The notes beneath the pieces were generated by a model, which did not search any database, was not told the DNA's origin, and saw only the letters and a program-made list of their open reading frames with translations. A stretch of DNA of 64,000 bases from JBGUVL01 sp964370395 (GTDB taxonomy: Bacteria > Bacillota_I > Bacilli_A > Erysipelotrichales > Erysipelotrichaceae), in NCBI GenBank assembly GCA_964370395.1, contig CAYJIZ010000012.1, positions 14,644-78,643 of the forward strand. The letters run 5' to 3'. Shown one piece after another: positions 19,405 to 27,574 of this stretch (its first letter is position 1; each line of letters begins with the position of its first letter). Made by a program: the position numbers and the translations under genes.

Positions 19405-20100
19405 CTATTTAACCTTTCTAAACGGTTGAATTAGCAAAATTGAAACAACCATTCTGCTCATATATTTAATTGTGTTTGCTAAATTAAGATAAGATTCCCC
19501 AAACTCTCTTTCACTCATTTGAACTTGAATCTCTTTAATTTTTCTCTTTTTTCTAAGCATATGTACTAGCGTATCTGGTTCTGGTGGATTATTCATATCC
19601 ATCGCATAGTCCAAGATACATTTTTTATCATAAGCTCTTAGTCCACTTGTGGGATCTTTAATTTTCTTTCCAGTTACTAAAAAAATTGCCATTGAAATTA
19701 CTCTACTACCTAACATTCTAGCAGTAAAAGGTTTCTTTTCGCTTACAAATCTAGATCCGATAGCAATATCATTTCCTTCCTCAATAGCTGCTATTAATTT
19801 ATGGATATATTCAGCAGAATGTTGTCCATCACCATCAAATTGAATCACTATATCATAATTATCAATCATAGCTAATTTAAATCCCGTTTGAACAGCACCA
19901 AATAATCCTAAGTTGATAATACTATCAATGTGATTGTAGTCATTTTCTGCAATCACTTCAAGTGTTTTATCTTTTGAACCATCATTAATAATAACATAGT
20001 CAACTTCATTTGCATTCGTTTCAATATCAGAAATAACATTCTTTATGTTTAATTCTTCATTATATGCAGGGATTACAACTAATGTTCTCAATTTGCTCAT
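19405..20100 (-). CDS. Polyprenyl-phosphate sugar transferase (GacI/DPM1-like GT2)
   Basis: 231 residues, short GT2 of the dolichyl-phosphate-mannose-synthase type: VVIPAYNEELNIKNVI at the N-terminus, VIINDGSKDKT near 36, the DXD site IQFDGDGQHS near 88 and the DPTSGLRAYD segment near 150. Such enzymes load one sugar onto undecaprenyl phosphate for use outside the cell. Size, lack of membrane anchors and the adjacent DUF2304 gene match GacI of the group A carbohydrate locus. Sugar identity not determined. Confidence 0.82.
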   Translation of the reverse strand: MSKLRTLVVIPAYNEELNIKNVISDIETNANEVDYVIINDGSKDKTLEVIAENDYNHIDSIINLGLFGAVQTGFKLAMIDNYDIVIQFDGDGQHSAEYIHKLIAAIEEGNDIAIGSRFVSEKKPFTARMLGSRVISMAIFLVTGKKIKDPTSGLRAYDKKCILDYAMDMNNPPEPDTLVHMLRKKRKIKEIQVQMSEREFGESYLNLANTIKYMSRMVVSILLIQPFRKVK

Positions 20101-20135
20101 AATAAAACCTCCTCGTGTTCATTTATACAACCTCT

Positions 20136-20978
20136 TTATTTTAATATACTTAAAATAAAATAACTAGTTTTTTCTGTTATTTTTAATAAAAATCTACTTA
20201 TTAATCCAGCTTTATTATAAACTGTTTGAAAATAATATTGGCTTTTTTTCAATTCTTTATATTTATTCATTTTGTTTATATTTTTATCAATCGTTATCGA
20301 GTGATTATGAAACACGGATACATCCGTATTGATGGATATTCTTTTTTTAATCGATTGCATTTTCTTTGATATGATATTTTCCTCGTAATACAAGAACGTA
20401 TTTTCATCAAAGTAATTTACGTCCTCTAACGCTTTAGAATCAATTAGAAAAAAACAACCAGAAACGACTTCGACATCTACAAGCGTTTGATCATAATGAC
20501 TCTCTTTATAAAATAGCAATTTTGGACGCAAATATTGATGAATATAAACAACATTTAATAATGCATCTTGAAAAGGTGTTGGTATTTTCCAACCTCTATT
20601 TAACCCTTCATGTTCTTTAATGAGAGGTGCTATTATTCCGTGATTTTTTGACTTACTGGAAATTAACTCTGATAACGTTTCTTCATTTTCAATAACGATA
20701 TCTGAATTGCTCACAAAAATATTGCAGTCTCCTAATTCGTCAATTAAAAACCGGCATCCAAAATTTATCCCAGAAGCGTACCCACCGTTATTGTTATTTT
20801 GGATAATTGCAACTTTATCACTTTCAAAAGTCTCATTCAATCTTGCAAATGAGTCATCCGTTGAGCAATTATCAACAACAACAATTTTATCTAAAACCTT
20901 ATAGTATTTAATATTCTTCAATAATTTAGAAGTTGTTTCAAAATCATTATAATTAATAATTAAAAATCCAGTTTTCAT
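20136..20978 (-). CDS. Family 2 glycosyltransferase
   Basis: A 280-residue GT2 starting MKTGFLIINYNDFETTSKLL, with IVVVDNCSTDDS near 33, GYASGINFG near 67 and FVSNSDIVI near 90. This is the rhamnosyltransferase-like subgroup. The ATG at 20978 (GAGAGG upstream) is preferred over one 6 codons earlier. Its start overlaps the previous stop by a few bases less than the longer version would. Acceptor and donor unknown. Confidence 0.8.
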   Translation of the reverse strand: MKTGFLIINYNDFETTSKLLKNIKYYKVLDKIVVVDNCSTDDSFARLNETFESDKVAIIQNNNNGGYASGINFGCRFLIDELGDCNIFVSNSDIVIENEETLSELISSKSKNHGIIAPLIKEHEGLNRGWKIPTPFQDALLNVVYIHQYLRPKLLFYKESHYDQTLVDVEVVSGCFFLIDSKALEDVNYFDENTFLYYEENIISKKMQSIKKRISINTDVSVFHNHSITIDKNINKMNKYKELKKSQYYFQTVYNKAGLISRFLLKITEKTSYFILSILK

Positions 20979-20988
20979 TATTATCCTC

Positions 20989-21465
20989 TCATTCATTTAT
21001 TAAATCATTTATTAATTGGCAAAATTTACTGTTATTGCTTTCATGCATTCTTACTTTAAAAGCGTCTAACATTAAAATTTTCTCTTTCAATTCATGAACA
21101 TCGCGACAACCTAAAATTAAATCTCTATCAACAAACTCAGATATAATTTGAAGTTGATGATCATTTTCGTGCTCTTTATATTTAGCTCGTCTCGCCACTG
21201 CGATTACTTTTTTTTCATGATTGATTCCGCTTAAAATTGATCCTACTCCACCATGAGTTATTAAAATATCGCATTCGCTAATATATTTTTCGAATTGCTC
21301 CATATTGATAAAATCAAATACTTTCATGCTTTCAGATTCATATTTGGTATGTCCCGCTTGCACTATTACCTCATCTTGAATGATTTTATTTCTTATTAGC
21401 AAATCAATTTCGATTAGAAGTCTTTCAAATGTTTTATCTTGTGTTCCTAAAGTTATAAATATCAT
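20989..21465 (-). CDS. Glycosyltransferase catalytic subunit, Alg13/PssE-like
   Basis: 158 residues, the C-terminal half of a GT28 enzyme: MIFITLGTQDKTFERLL at the start, VQAGHTKY near residue 41 and DILITHGGVGSI near 70, the UDP-sugar-binding motif. In bacteria this half works with a separate membrane-bound Alg14/PssD-like subunit, here the gene directly upstream. The start at 21465 has GGAG 5 bases away. Together they add GlcNAc, Gal or GlcA to a lipid-linked acceptor. Confidence 0.82.
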   Translation of the reverse strand: MIFITLGTQDKTFERLLIEIDLLIRNKIIQDEVIVQAGHTKYESESMKVFDFINMEQFEKYISECDILITHGGVGSILSGINHEKKVIAVARRAKYKEHENDHQLQIISEFVDRDLILGCRDVHELKEKILMLDAFKVRMHESNNSKFCQLINDLINE

Positions 21466-21473
21466 ATATTCTC

Positions 21474-21944
21474 CTAAAAAATCCATCCGCCATAAATCGC
21501 ATCTGGGTAAAGTTCAAGCATTGTTTTCCATTGTACAACAAAACAATCAGCAATAGGATATACCATTTTACCTGCCACTGTTTTTGTTGTTATATTGGCA
21601 AATGTCTCAATATAAATTATTTTTTTCTTAAAAAAATGTGCGATAAAACACATCGGTACAGCTGTATGAGACCCTGTTGAAATGATTACATCTGGTTGGA
21701 ACTTTAAAAAAAGGTATAAACTCTTCAAACAGTTAAAAGGAAAGATAAACCAGTAGGACCACATCTTATGTTTTGTACCATAAACTAAATAACTTATCTT
21801 TTTTTTATATTCATTTTTAAGATTAGCATTTGACTTCGTTTTTTCTGTTACAATACGATAATCATAATTTTTAAAAATTGGTTTTAACTGAAGTAATTCG
21901 GTAAGGTGTCCGCCTGTACTTGAAATAAAAAGAACTTTTTTCAT
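21474..21944 (-). CDS. Glycosyltransferase membrane subunit, Alg14/PssD-like
   Basis: 156 residues: KKVLFISSTGGHLTELLQL at the N-terminus, a hydrophobic membrane-associating stretch near 65-85 and PDVIISTGSHTAVPM near 90, all typical of Alg14/CpsF/PssD. It recruits the soluble partner encoded 8 bases downstream to the membrane. A -10 TATAAT (21969-21974) directly upstream follows the terminator of the preceding gene, so it may begin its own transcript. Confidence 0.82.
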   Translation of the reverse strand: MKKVLFISSTGGHLTELLQLKPIFKNYDYRIVTEKTKSNANLKNEYKKKISYLVYGTKHKMWSYWFIFPFNCLKSLYLFLKFQPDVIISTGSHTAVPMCFIAHFFKKKIIYIETFANITTKTVAGKMVYPIADCFVVQWKTMLELYPDAIYGGWIF

Positions 21945-21968
21945 CTTATACTTCCTTCCTTGGCTTTA

Positions 21969-22007
21969 ATTATAACATAAAAAAACATTCTATTTGATAG
22001 AATGTTT
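21969..22007 (-). terminator. Terminator overlapping the GT4 stop codon, with a promoter -10 just after it
   Basis: 11-bp arms AAACATTCTAT and ATAGAATGTTT (21983-21993, 21997-22007) with a 3-base loop, followed on the minus strand by seven T. The stem contains the stop codon of the GT4 gene. A TATAAT for the next gene lies at 21969-21974, so stop, terminator and promoter are packed into 40 bases. Confidence 0.8.
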
Positions 22008-23138
22008 CTTAATATTCTTCATAAATGTTAACCATTGCTTTTTGGTATTATCATAACTGAAATCTACCAAACATTTCTTGGCATTAGCACTCATCTCTCG
22101 TATCTCTTTTTTATTATTGAATAGCTCAACTGTTTTGTTTATAAAATTTTCTGAATTGCGATTTTCAATCAAAAATCCATTCACACCATTATTAATAATT
22201 TCATTTGCTCCTTGAGCACTATTGAAGGCAATGCAAGGAAGTCCACATGCCATTGCTTCTAAAAGAACAAAACCAAGTGATTCTGTGAACGAAGTCATCA
22301 AAAAAACAGAGGACTTAACGTATAACTTATCAATTTCCTTTTGTGTAATAAAACCATGGATAATCACACTATCTTTAAGTCCATAATACTCAACTTTTTC
22401 AATAATTTGATCCATTAAAATCCCATCCCCGACTAAATGTAAAACTGCATCATTTTGTCTTTCGTGAATACCATTAAAAATATCAATTAATTCTAAAACA
22501 CCCTTTTCGGGAGAAAGTCTTCCTACACTGATATACACTGGTTTTTCAAAAGTAGGTAGTTCATTTGTAAATGGTTGATCAATACAAAAAGGAATATATT
22601 TCACATCCACTTCCGGTAATAACTCCCTATAAAAATTACATAACTCATTTGAAATTGGTAAAAAATAATCAAATCCTTCGCATGAGCGTACGATTTTGTT
22701 AATGTAATTTTGATTACCATTATGATGGTTATGCTCACTAGAAACCCAAATAATGTTTTTGTTTGCATATTTTTGAATCATTCTATTATGAAAATCTCTA
22801 GTTGAAATAATCACATCACTAGTACAGGCACTAATTGCTTTTTTATTAACCCTGTTTTTTTGATGTAAAATTCGAAGAGCTTTTAGCCCCTCCCAAATCA
22901 TTTTAAATATATTGCACTCTTCTCTTGCCACCTTAAAAGCTTTCGCATTAGGTTTTATGTTTGTAGTAAGATATTTAATCTTAACCTTTTTATCAATAAA
23001 GAATGCTGGTATTTCCTCGATTTTGTAAGTCACCAAAATTTCAACATCATGTTGTTCCGACAACATATTTGCAATCGTGGAAATATATTTTTCGACACCT
23101 CCAAAACCAAGGTGTAATGCTAAAATTGAAATTTTCAT
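21990..23138 (-). CDS. Family 4 glycosyltransferase
   Basis: 382 residues, GT-B fold: MKISILALHLGFGGVEKYIS at the start (glycine-rich acceptor loop), YISVGRLSPEKGVLELI near 205 and the donor-site motif ESLGFVLLEAMACGLP near 290. A TTG start two codons earlier is possible but the ATG with AAGGA is better. It lies downstream of the LCP gene and ends in a strong terminator. Cytoplasmic enzyme; sugar not predictable. Confidence 0.85.
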   Translation of the reverse strand: MKISILALHLGFGGVEKYISTIANMLSEQHDVEILVTYKIEEIPAFFIDKKVKIKYLTTNIKPNAKAFKVAREECNIFKMIWEGLKALRILHQKNRVNKKAISACTSDVIISTRDFHNRMIQKYANKNIIWVSSEHNHHNGNQNYINKIVRSCEGFDYFLPISNELCNFYRELLPEVDVKYIPFCIDQPFTNELPTFEKPVYISVGRLSPEKGVLELIDIFNGIHERQNDAVLHLVGDGILMDQIIEKVEYYGLKDSVIIHGFITQKEIDKLYVKSSVFLMTSFTESLGFVLLEAMACGLPCIAFNSAQGANEIINNGVNGFLIENRNSENFINKTVELFNNKKEIREMSANAKKCLVDFSYDNTKKQWLTFMKNIKKHSIK

Positions 23139-23165
23139 TATCAAAGTTCCTTTATTTAAATTTTA

Positions 23166-24137
23166 TTAATTCAAATAGTCTTTAGTATCAGATTCGACCT
23201 TTTTAACTGTATCACTAGCTTTATAATCTTTTCCATAAATATTCTTGTGAAGTAGTTCAACTTCTCCACTAAAATCTTTTAATATATATAATGGTCCATA
23301 ACCATACAAACTAATAGAAGATTGAATCGAATTGTATCCTTCAGATGGGAATTGAAATTGTTCAATATCACTAAAATCGAAAGAAACCAAACGCGTTACA
23401 TAACTTTTTATTTGACCGTTTGAAATATTTGTTTCGACATATGGCATAACACTTGTCACAATATCTAACAATTCAAAAGCCGATTTTCCGCTCATTGAAG
23501 CCAAGATAGAGTTAATCACATTATTTTGTCTTTGCATACGACCATAATCACTATCAATATTTCTAATTCTTGAATAAGCTAAAGCTTCTTCTCCATTTAG
23601 TATTTGCACTCCTAATGGCAATCCTAGTGATGCTGCTTCAGCACCATTTAAATTGATACTAACACCACCAATCATATTAACAATTTGCACAACTGAGTCA
23701 AAAGAAAATTTTACATACTGCGTTACATTTAAATCAAAATTATAGTTAATTGCAGATAATGCCCCTTTTGCTCCATCATCACGATATCCATGGTTTAGTT
23801 TATCATACTTTTCTTGCATAGGAATGTACACTAAATTATCACGCTGTAATGATGTGATTTTTATTTTCTTTTGTTTAAAATTTAAAGAAACTAATTTCAT
23901 TACATCACTTCTCTGAATATCTGTTCCGCTATCATTATCAATACCAAGCAATGCAATATTTGTAACATTTTTGTCTAGCTTATTTGCTCCAACATCCGAA
24001 TCCGAAAATGAATCTGTTTGATCCATCTTATTTAATATAGAGTCAATATATAAGTTAACTCCCAGTGCCCCACCACCAATTAATATTAATAAAGTTGCCA
24101 AAACAACAATCAATCTTTTCTTTGCTTTTACACTCAT
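23166..24137 (-). CDS. LytR-CpsA-Psr family polymer ligase
   Basis: 323 residues: a basic N-terminus, one membrane anchor (about 9-30), then an extracellular LCP domain. It has NIALLGIDND near 60, RSDVMKLVSLN near 77 with the catalytic arginine, LQRDNLVYIP near 97, and the arginine-rich EEALAYSRIRNID then YGRMQRQNNV near 183-205. LCP enzymes transfer undecaprenyl-PP-linked polymers onto peptidoglycan, so at least one polymer from this locus is probably wall-attached. It has its own promoter behind the galE terminator. Confidence 0.9.
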   Translation of the reverse strand: MSVKAKKRLIVVLATLLILIGGGALGVNLYIDSILNKMDQTDSFSDSDVGANKLDKNVTNIALLGIDNDSGTDIQRSDVMKLVSLNFKQKKIKITSLQRDNLVYIPMQEKYDKLNHGYRDDGAKGALSAINYNFDLNVTQYVKFSFDSVVQIVNMIGGVSINLNGAEAASLGLPLGVQILNGEEALAYSRIRNIDSDYGRMQRQNNVINSILASMSGKSAFELLDIVTSVMPYVETNISNGQIKSYVTRLVSFDFSDIEQFQFPSEGYNSIQSSISLYGYGPLYILKDFSGEVELLHKNIYGKDYKASDTVKKVESDTKDYLN

Positions 24138-24167
24138 ACTCTACCTCCTATGACATGTAACCTATAT

Positions 24168-24173
24168 ATTATA
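24168..24173 (-). promoter_or_regulatory. Predicted -10 box of the LCP gene
   Basis: TATAAT on the minus strand, 30 bases upstream of the LCP ATG and just downstream of the galE terminator; AGGAGG lies between it and the start codon. No good -35 is visible. Confidence 0.45.
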
Positions 24174-24205
24174 CCTGTATCTTACTAAAAAATCATTAAA
24201 ATTAA

Positions 24206-24230
24206 GAAAAAAAGTCCATAAAAATGAACT
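24206..24230 (-). terminator. Terminator at the end of galE
   Basis: 7-bp stem with G-U pairs (24213-24219 with 24224-24230), a 4-base loop and a minus-strand run of T (24206-24212). The stem includes part of the galE stop codon. Confidence 0.65.
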
Positions 24231-25242
24231 AATTTTTTCCATTTAAAACTTGGACATAGTGCCAAGAATCTTTCATCATATCTTCCAAAGTTTTTTCTGC
24301 TTTAAATCCTAATTGATCAAATGCTTTCTTTGTGTCAGCATAACATGTTGCAATATCACCAGGACGGCGAGGGTCAATTTGGTAAGGCACTTTGATACCA
24401 TTCTCTTTTTCAAAAGCTTTAACAATATCCAAAACACTATACCCATTCCCTGTTCCTAAATTAAAATCATCTACTCCAATGTGCTCTTTTTCAAGTTTAT
24501 TTAAGGCACATAAGTGTCCTTTTGCTAAATCTACTACATGAATATAATCACGAACACCACTTCCATCTGGAGTATCATAATCATCTCCAAACACATGTAA
24601 CACTGGTAACTCTTTGTTAGCCACTTTCACGACATAAGGCATTAAATTGTTAGGAATTCCATTTGGCTCTTCTCCAATTAACCCACTCTTGTGTGCTCCA
24701 ATTGGATTAAAGTATCGTAATAATGCGATGTTCCATGAGTTATCTGAAAAGTGTAAATCTTTTAGAATCTGTTCAATAAACAATTTAGTTGTCCCATATG
24801 GATTCGTTGTTGGTCCTAAGCGACACTCCTCATCAATTGGAATTCGTTCTGGATCACCATAAACTGTTGCACTGCTACTAAACACTAAATTTTTACAGTT
24901 GTATTTATTCATTACATCGCATAAAACTAAAGTGCTTACCAAGTTATTGTCATAATATTTTAAAGGTTTTTGCACAGATTCTCCTACTGCTTTATATCCA
25001 GCAAAATGAATGACTGCATCAATTTTATTTTCACTAAATACTTTATCCATTGCTGCTTTATCACATACATCGCAATTAATAAATGTAATTTTTTTATTTG
25101 TAATTTCTTCAATGTAACCTTTAACAACTTCTTTACTATTGTATAAGTTATCTACTACAACTACATCATTCCCGTTCTCTATCAACTCCACACAAGTATG
25201 GCTTCCTATGAAACCAAGACCACCAGTTACTAATACTCTCAT
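24229..25242 (-). CDS. galE: UDP-glucose 4-epimerase
   Basis: Interconverts UDP-glucose and UDP-galactose (and possibly the N-acetyl forms) with tightly bound NAD+. 337 residues. The Rossmann motif GGLGFIGSHT is near residue 7, the catalytic serine lies in FSSSATVYGDP near 123, and the tyrosine/lysine pair in NPYGTTK near 148. The start at 25242 has GGAGGG 7 bases upstream; an in-frame ATG five codons earlier lies before that site. First gene of the minus-strand polysaccharide region, with a TATAAT about 30 bases upstream. Confidence 0.93.
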   Translation of the reverse strand: MRVLVTGGLGFIGSHTCVELIENGNDVVVVDNLYNSKEVVKGYIEEITNKKITFINCDVCDKAAMDKVFSENKIDAVIHFAGYKAVGESVQKPLKYYDNNLVSTLVLCDVMNKYNCKNLVFSSSATVYGDPERIPIDEECRLGPTTNPYGTTKLFIEQILKDLHFSDNSWNIALLRYFNPIGAHKSGLIGEEPNGIPNNLMPYVVKVANKELPVLHVFGDDYDTPDGSGVRDYIHVVDLAKGHLCALNKLEKEHIGVDDFNLGTGNGYSVLDIVKAFEKENGIKVPYQIDPRRPGDIATCYADTKKAFDQLGFKAEKTLEDMMKDSWHYVQVLNGKN

Positions 25243-25290
25243 TGTTAAACCCTCCAAATTGAGTAAATTATATCATAGTTTGATTTTTTT

Positions 25291-26190
25291 TTATACCTCT
25301 ATTCTATTTCTTGGGTTTTTATTAATTAAAATATTTTTTTGCTTATTTTGGCTTATATGTGTATAAATCTGAGTCGTTAAAATCGAAGAATGACCTAGGA
25401 TTTGCTGAATGTATCGAATATCTACGTCTTCCTCTAATAACAGAGTAGCAAATGTATGACGAAACATATGTGGTGTTATATTTTCATGAATCCCTGCTTG
25501 TAATGTATAATTTTTAATTAAATTTCTTACGCTTTGATCGCTTATGCTGCTACCAAAACGATTAATAAAAAAACTTTCCTCTTCACTTGCTCCAAAACGA
25601 TAATATTTCTTATAATCCTTTAATACATGTAAAACTTGATCATTTCCTAAATAAATACTTCTTTCCTTTCGACCTTTACCAAAAATAGTCAAAACACAAT
25701 CGTTAAGGTTAACATCTCCAATTTTTAATAAGCAAAGTTCGCTGACTCTTATTCCAGTAGAAAACAACAGCTCAATAACTGCACGATCTCGTATGCGTAA
25801 TTTACGATGATTGTCGCTGCTATACAATACTTTATAAATATCTTTAATGTTACAACTCCCTATAATCCGAGGGAGTTTTTTATCTTCCCTTACTCTAATT
25901 TTTTGAAAAAAGGACAAATCATTTTTATTTTCCTCTTCCTCATTAACATATTGTAAAAATGCGTGTATAGAAGCCATTTTACGCTTTACAGACTTGGGCT
26001 TATATCGTTTATTCAAATCACTAATATAGTTTAAAACATTCTCTTTTAAAGACTCACCCGTATCTATCTTAAGAAACATAATAAATTGTTTTAAATCAAT
26101 CCGATACGCTTTTAATGTGTGTTTACTCAATTTCTTTATCGTTTCGCATTCTGTCAAATACTGATTTGCTATTTCCATATAATCATTCAT
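25291..26190 (-). CDS. Tyrosine recombinase (XerC/integrase type)
   Basis: 299 residues, a normal size for an Xer or invertase-type recombinase. An N-terminal SAM-like DNA-binding domain (about 1-90) precedes a catalytic domain. That has FSTGIRVSELCLL near 150 (catalytic Arg), the ITPHMFRHTFATLLL box near 240 (His, Arg) and LGHSSILTTQIYTHIS near 265 (His and the Tyr nucleophile). All catalytic residues are present. It is divergent from loaP across 226 bp, and no phage genes accompany it. Recombinases beside NusG-like regulators invert surface-polysaccharide promoters in Bacteroides; whether this one does is untested. Confidence 0.9.
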   Translation of the reverse strand: MNDYMEIANQYLTECETIKKLSKHTLKAYRIDLKQFIMFLKIDTGESLKENVLNYISDLNKRYKPKSVKRKMASIHAFLQYVNEEEENKNDLSFFQKIRVREDKKLPRIIGSCNIKDIYKVLYSSDNHRKLRIRDRAVIELLFSTGIRVSELCLLKIGDVNLNDCVLTIFGKGRKERSIYLGNDQVLHVLKDYKKYYRFGASEEESFFINRFGSSISDQSVRNLIKNYTLQAGIHENITPHMFRHTFATLLLEEDVDIRYIQQILGHSSILTTQIYTHISQNKQKNILINKNPRNRIEV

Positions 26191-26270
26191 ATTCTCTCCT
26201 CTTTCGTTTTAGTCTTTCAAATTTGCAAATGAAATAATGGAAATCTAAATTTTCCAAACCTTATTGTAAA

Positions 26271-26289
26271 GGATAATTAGTAATTATCC
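26271..26289. repeat. 19-bp perfect dyad in the recombinase-loaP intergenic region
   Basis: Arms GGATAATTA and TAATTATCC around a single base. A second, looser inverted pair (TGGAAA ... TTTCCA) lies about 25 bp upstream. Could be an operator or a recombinase core site; I see no second copy nearby. Confidence 0.5.
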
Positions 26290-26338
26290 AAACAAAAAGA
26301 AAAAAATGTAAATATTTAAATCGTCGCTTTGTCGCGTT

Positions 26339-26416
26339 TGCCTATTTACAGGATCATCACATAAACAAGTTCAAGTAAGTTGAATAGGCGAAGCCTATCC
26401 TTTTGGGAGGGATTGA
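26339..26416 (+). promoter_or_regulatory. loaP leader with mutually exclusive hairpins
   Basis: AATAGGC (26383-26389) can pair with GCCTAT at 26393-26398 across a GAA loop, making a stable C(GAA)G hairpin 5 bases before the ribosome site. It can also pair with GCCTATT at 26340-26346. The two pairings exclude each other, as in attenuators and RNA sensors. LoaP proteins are known to act through RNA hairpins in leaders. Function here is inferred. Confidence 0.45.
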
Positions 26417-26935
26417 ATGAGTAATTGCTATGTTATCCAAGTAAGAAGCGGCTTAGAAGAAAAAATTATCAAATCTTGTCAGCTTCTGATATCAGATACA
26501 GTATTAATAGAATGTTTTGTACCTAAATACAAGCGAGTAAAAAAGATTAGAGGATTTTGGGATGAAGTAGAAGAAAAGCTGTTCCCTGGCTATATCTTTA
26601 TGATAAGTGATGATGCAAATAAACTGTTTCAGGAATTAAAGAAAGTCCCTGAAATAACAAAATTATTAGGAAAGTATGGACAAGATATTTTTCCTTTAAA
26701 TGAAGATGAAATAGTATTTTTGAAATCATTTGGTAAAGATGATCATATTGTGAATATGTCAATAGGATATATTGAAGGTGATAAGATTTTTGTAAGTGGG
26801 GGACCACTGAAGAATAAAGAAGGAATTATTAAAAAAGTAGATCGACATAAGCGATTAGCATTTATTGAAGTTGAGTTTTTAGGACAGATAACAAATGCAA
26901 AAGTGGGATTAGAAATTATTAAAAAAAATGATTAA
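26417..26935 (+). CDS. loaP: LoaP-type NusG paralogue (processive antiterminator)
   Basis: 172 residues. The NusG N-terminal domain is at about 1-105 (CYVIQVRSGLEEKII, then the EEKLFPGYIFM segment near 56). A KOW domain is at about 115-165 (GDKIFVSGGPLKNKEGIIKK). Short specialised NusG paralogues of the LoaP group bind an RNA hairpin and RNA polymerase and carry it through terminators in long polysaccharide or antibiotic operons. GGGAGG precedes the ATG. A terminator follows its stop and an initiating transferase gene comes next, which fits antitermination. LoaP versus RfaH-like subgroup is judged by eye. Confidence 0.8.
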   Translation: MSNCYVIQVRSGLEEKIIKSCQLLISDTVLIECFVPKYKRVKKIRGFWDEVEEKLFPGYIFMISDDANKLFQELKKVPEITKLLGKYGQDIFPLNEDEIVFLKSFGKDDHIVNMSIGYIEGDKIFVSGGPLKNKEGIIKKVDRHKRLAFIEVEFLGQITNAKVGLEIIKKND

Positions 26936-26936
26936 T

Positions 26937-26963
26937 AAACATATAGGCGACTATATGTTTTTT
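26937..26963 (+). terminator. Intrinsic terminator between loaP and the phosphoglycosyl transferase gene
   Basis: 10-bp perfect arms AAACATATAG and CTATATGTTT closed by a GCGA (GNRA) tetraloop, followed by a run of T to 26963. It begins 1 base after the loaP stop codon and precedes the next gene by 20 bases, a natural target for LoaP antitermination. Confidence 0.8.
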
Positions 26964-26983
26964 CATGTGAAGGGAGAGATAAG

Positions 26984-27574
26984 ATGTACCAAAAATATGT
27001 AAAAAGATTAATAGATACTGTATTAAGTTTATTAGGCTTAATCGTATTGTCTCCAGTTTTACTAATTGTTTCTTTAATTATTAAAATAACTTCTCCTGGA
27101 CCTATTCTTTTCAAGCAAGAACGTGTTGGAAAAGATAATAAAGTTTTCAAGATATTAAAGTTTAGAAGTATGAGAATAGATACACCTAAAGATGTGCCAA
27201 CGCATCAATTAGATAATCCAGATCAATATATAACAAGAATTGGTAAGTTTATGAGAAAAACAAGTTTAGATGAATTGCCACAATTATGGAACATCCTTGT
27301 TGGTGAAATGGCAATAATTGGACCAAGACCATCTTTACCGAATCAATACGATTTAAATAAATTAAGAAATGAAAATGGAGCTTCTTCTGTTAAACCTGGA
27401 TTAACAGGATTAGCACAGATTAGTGGAAGAGACGAACTAGAGATAAAAATAAAAGCAGAATTAGATGGTGAATATGTAAAGAAAATAACTTTTATGCGCG
27501 ATGCGAAGTTATTTCTAGGAACATTCATTAGTGTGCTTAGAAGTGATGGTGTGAAAGAAGGCAAAAGAGAATAA
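26984..27574 (+). CDS. Initiating undecaprenyl-phosphate phosphoglycosyl transferase
   Basis: 196 residues, short monotopic PglC/EpsL-like sugar transferase. One hydrophobic re-entrant segment (about 13-33) carries IKITSPGPILFKQERVGKD; the Bac_transf core KILKFRSMR and RRTSLDELPQLWNIL-like segment follow (here MRKTSLDELPQLWNIL), then GPRPSLPNQY. It starts lipid-linked oligosaccharide synthesis by moving a sugar-1-phosphate to undecaprenyl phosphate. It is the only gene after loaP on this strand, and its last 60 bases overlap the 3' end of the convergent wzy-like gene. Confidence 0.9.
   Translation: MYQKYVKRLIDTVLSLLGLIVLSPVLLIVSLIIKITSPGPILFKQERVGKDNKVFKILKFRSMRIDTPKDVPTHQLDNPDQYITRIGKFMRKTSLDELPQLWNILVGEMAIIGPRPSLPNQYDLNKLRNENGASSVKPGLTGLAQISGRDELEIKIKAELDGEYVKKITFMRDAKLFLGTFISVLRSDGVKEGKRE

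Noticed and set aside
25291..26190. Integrated prophage or element marked by the tyrosine recombinase
   Set aside because: No phage structural, replication or lysis genes, no tRNA and no visible attachment repeats nearby; a site-specific switch or housekeeping-like recombinase fits better.
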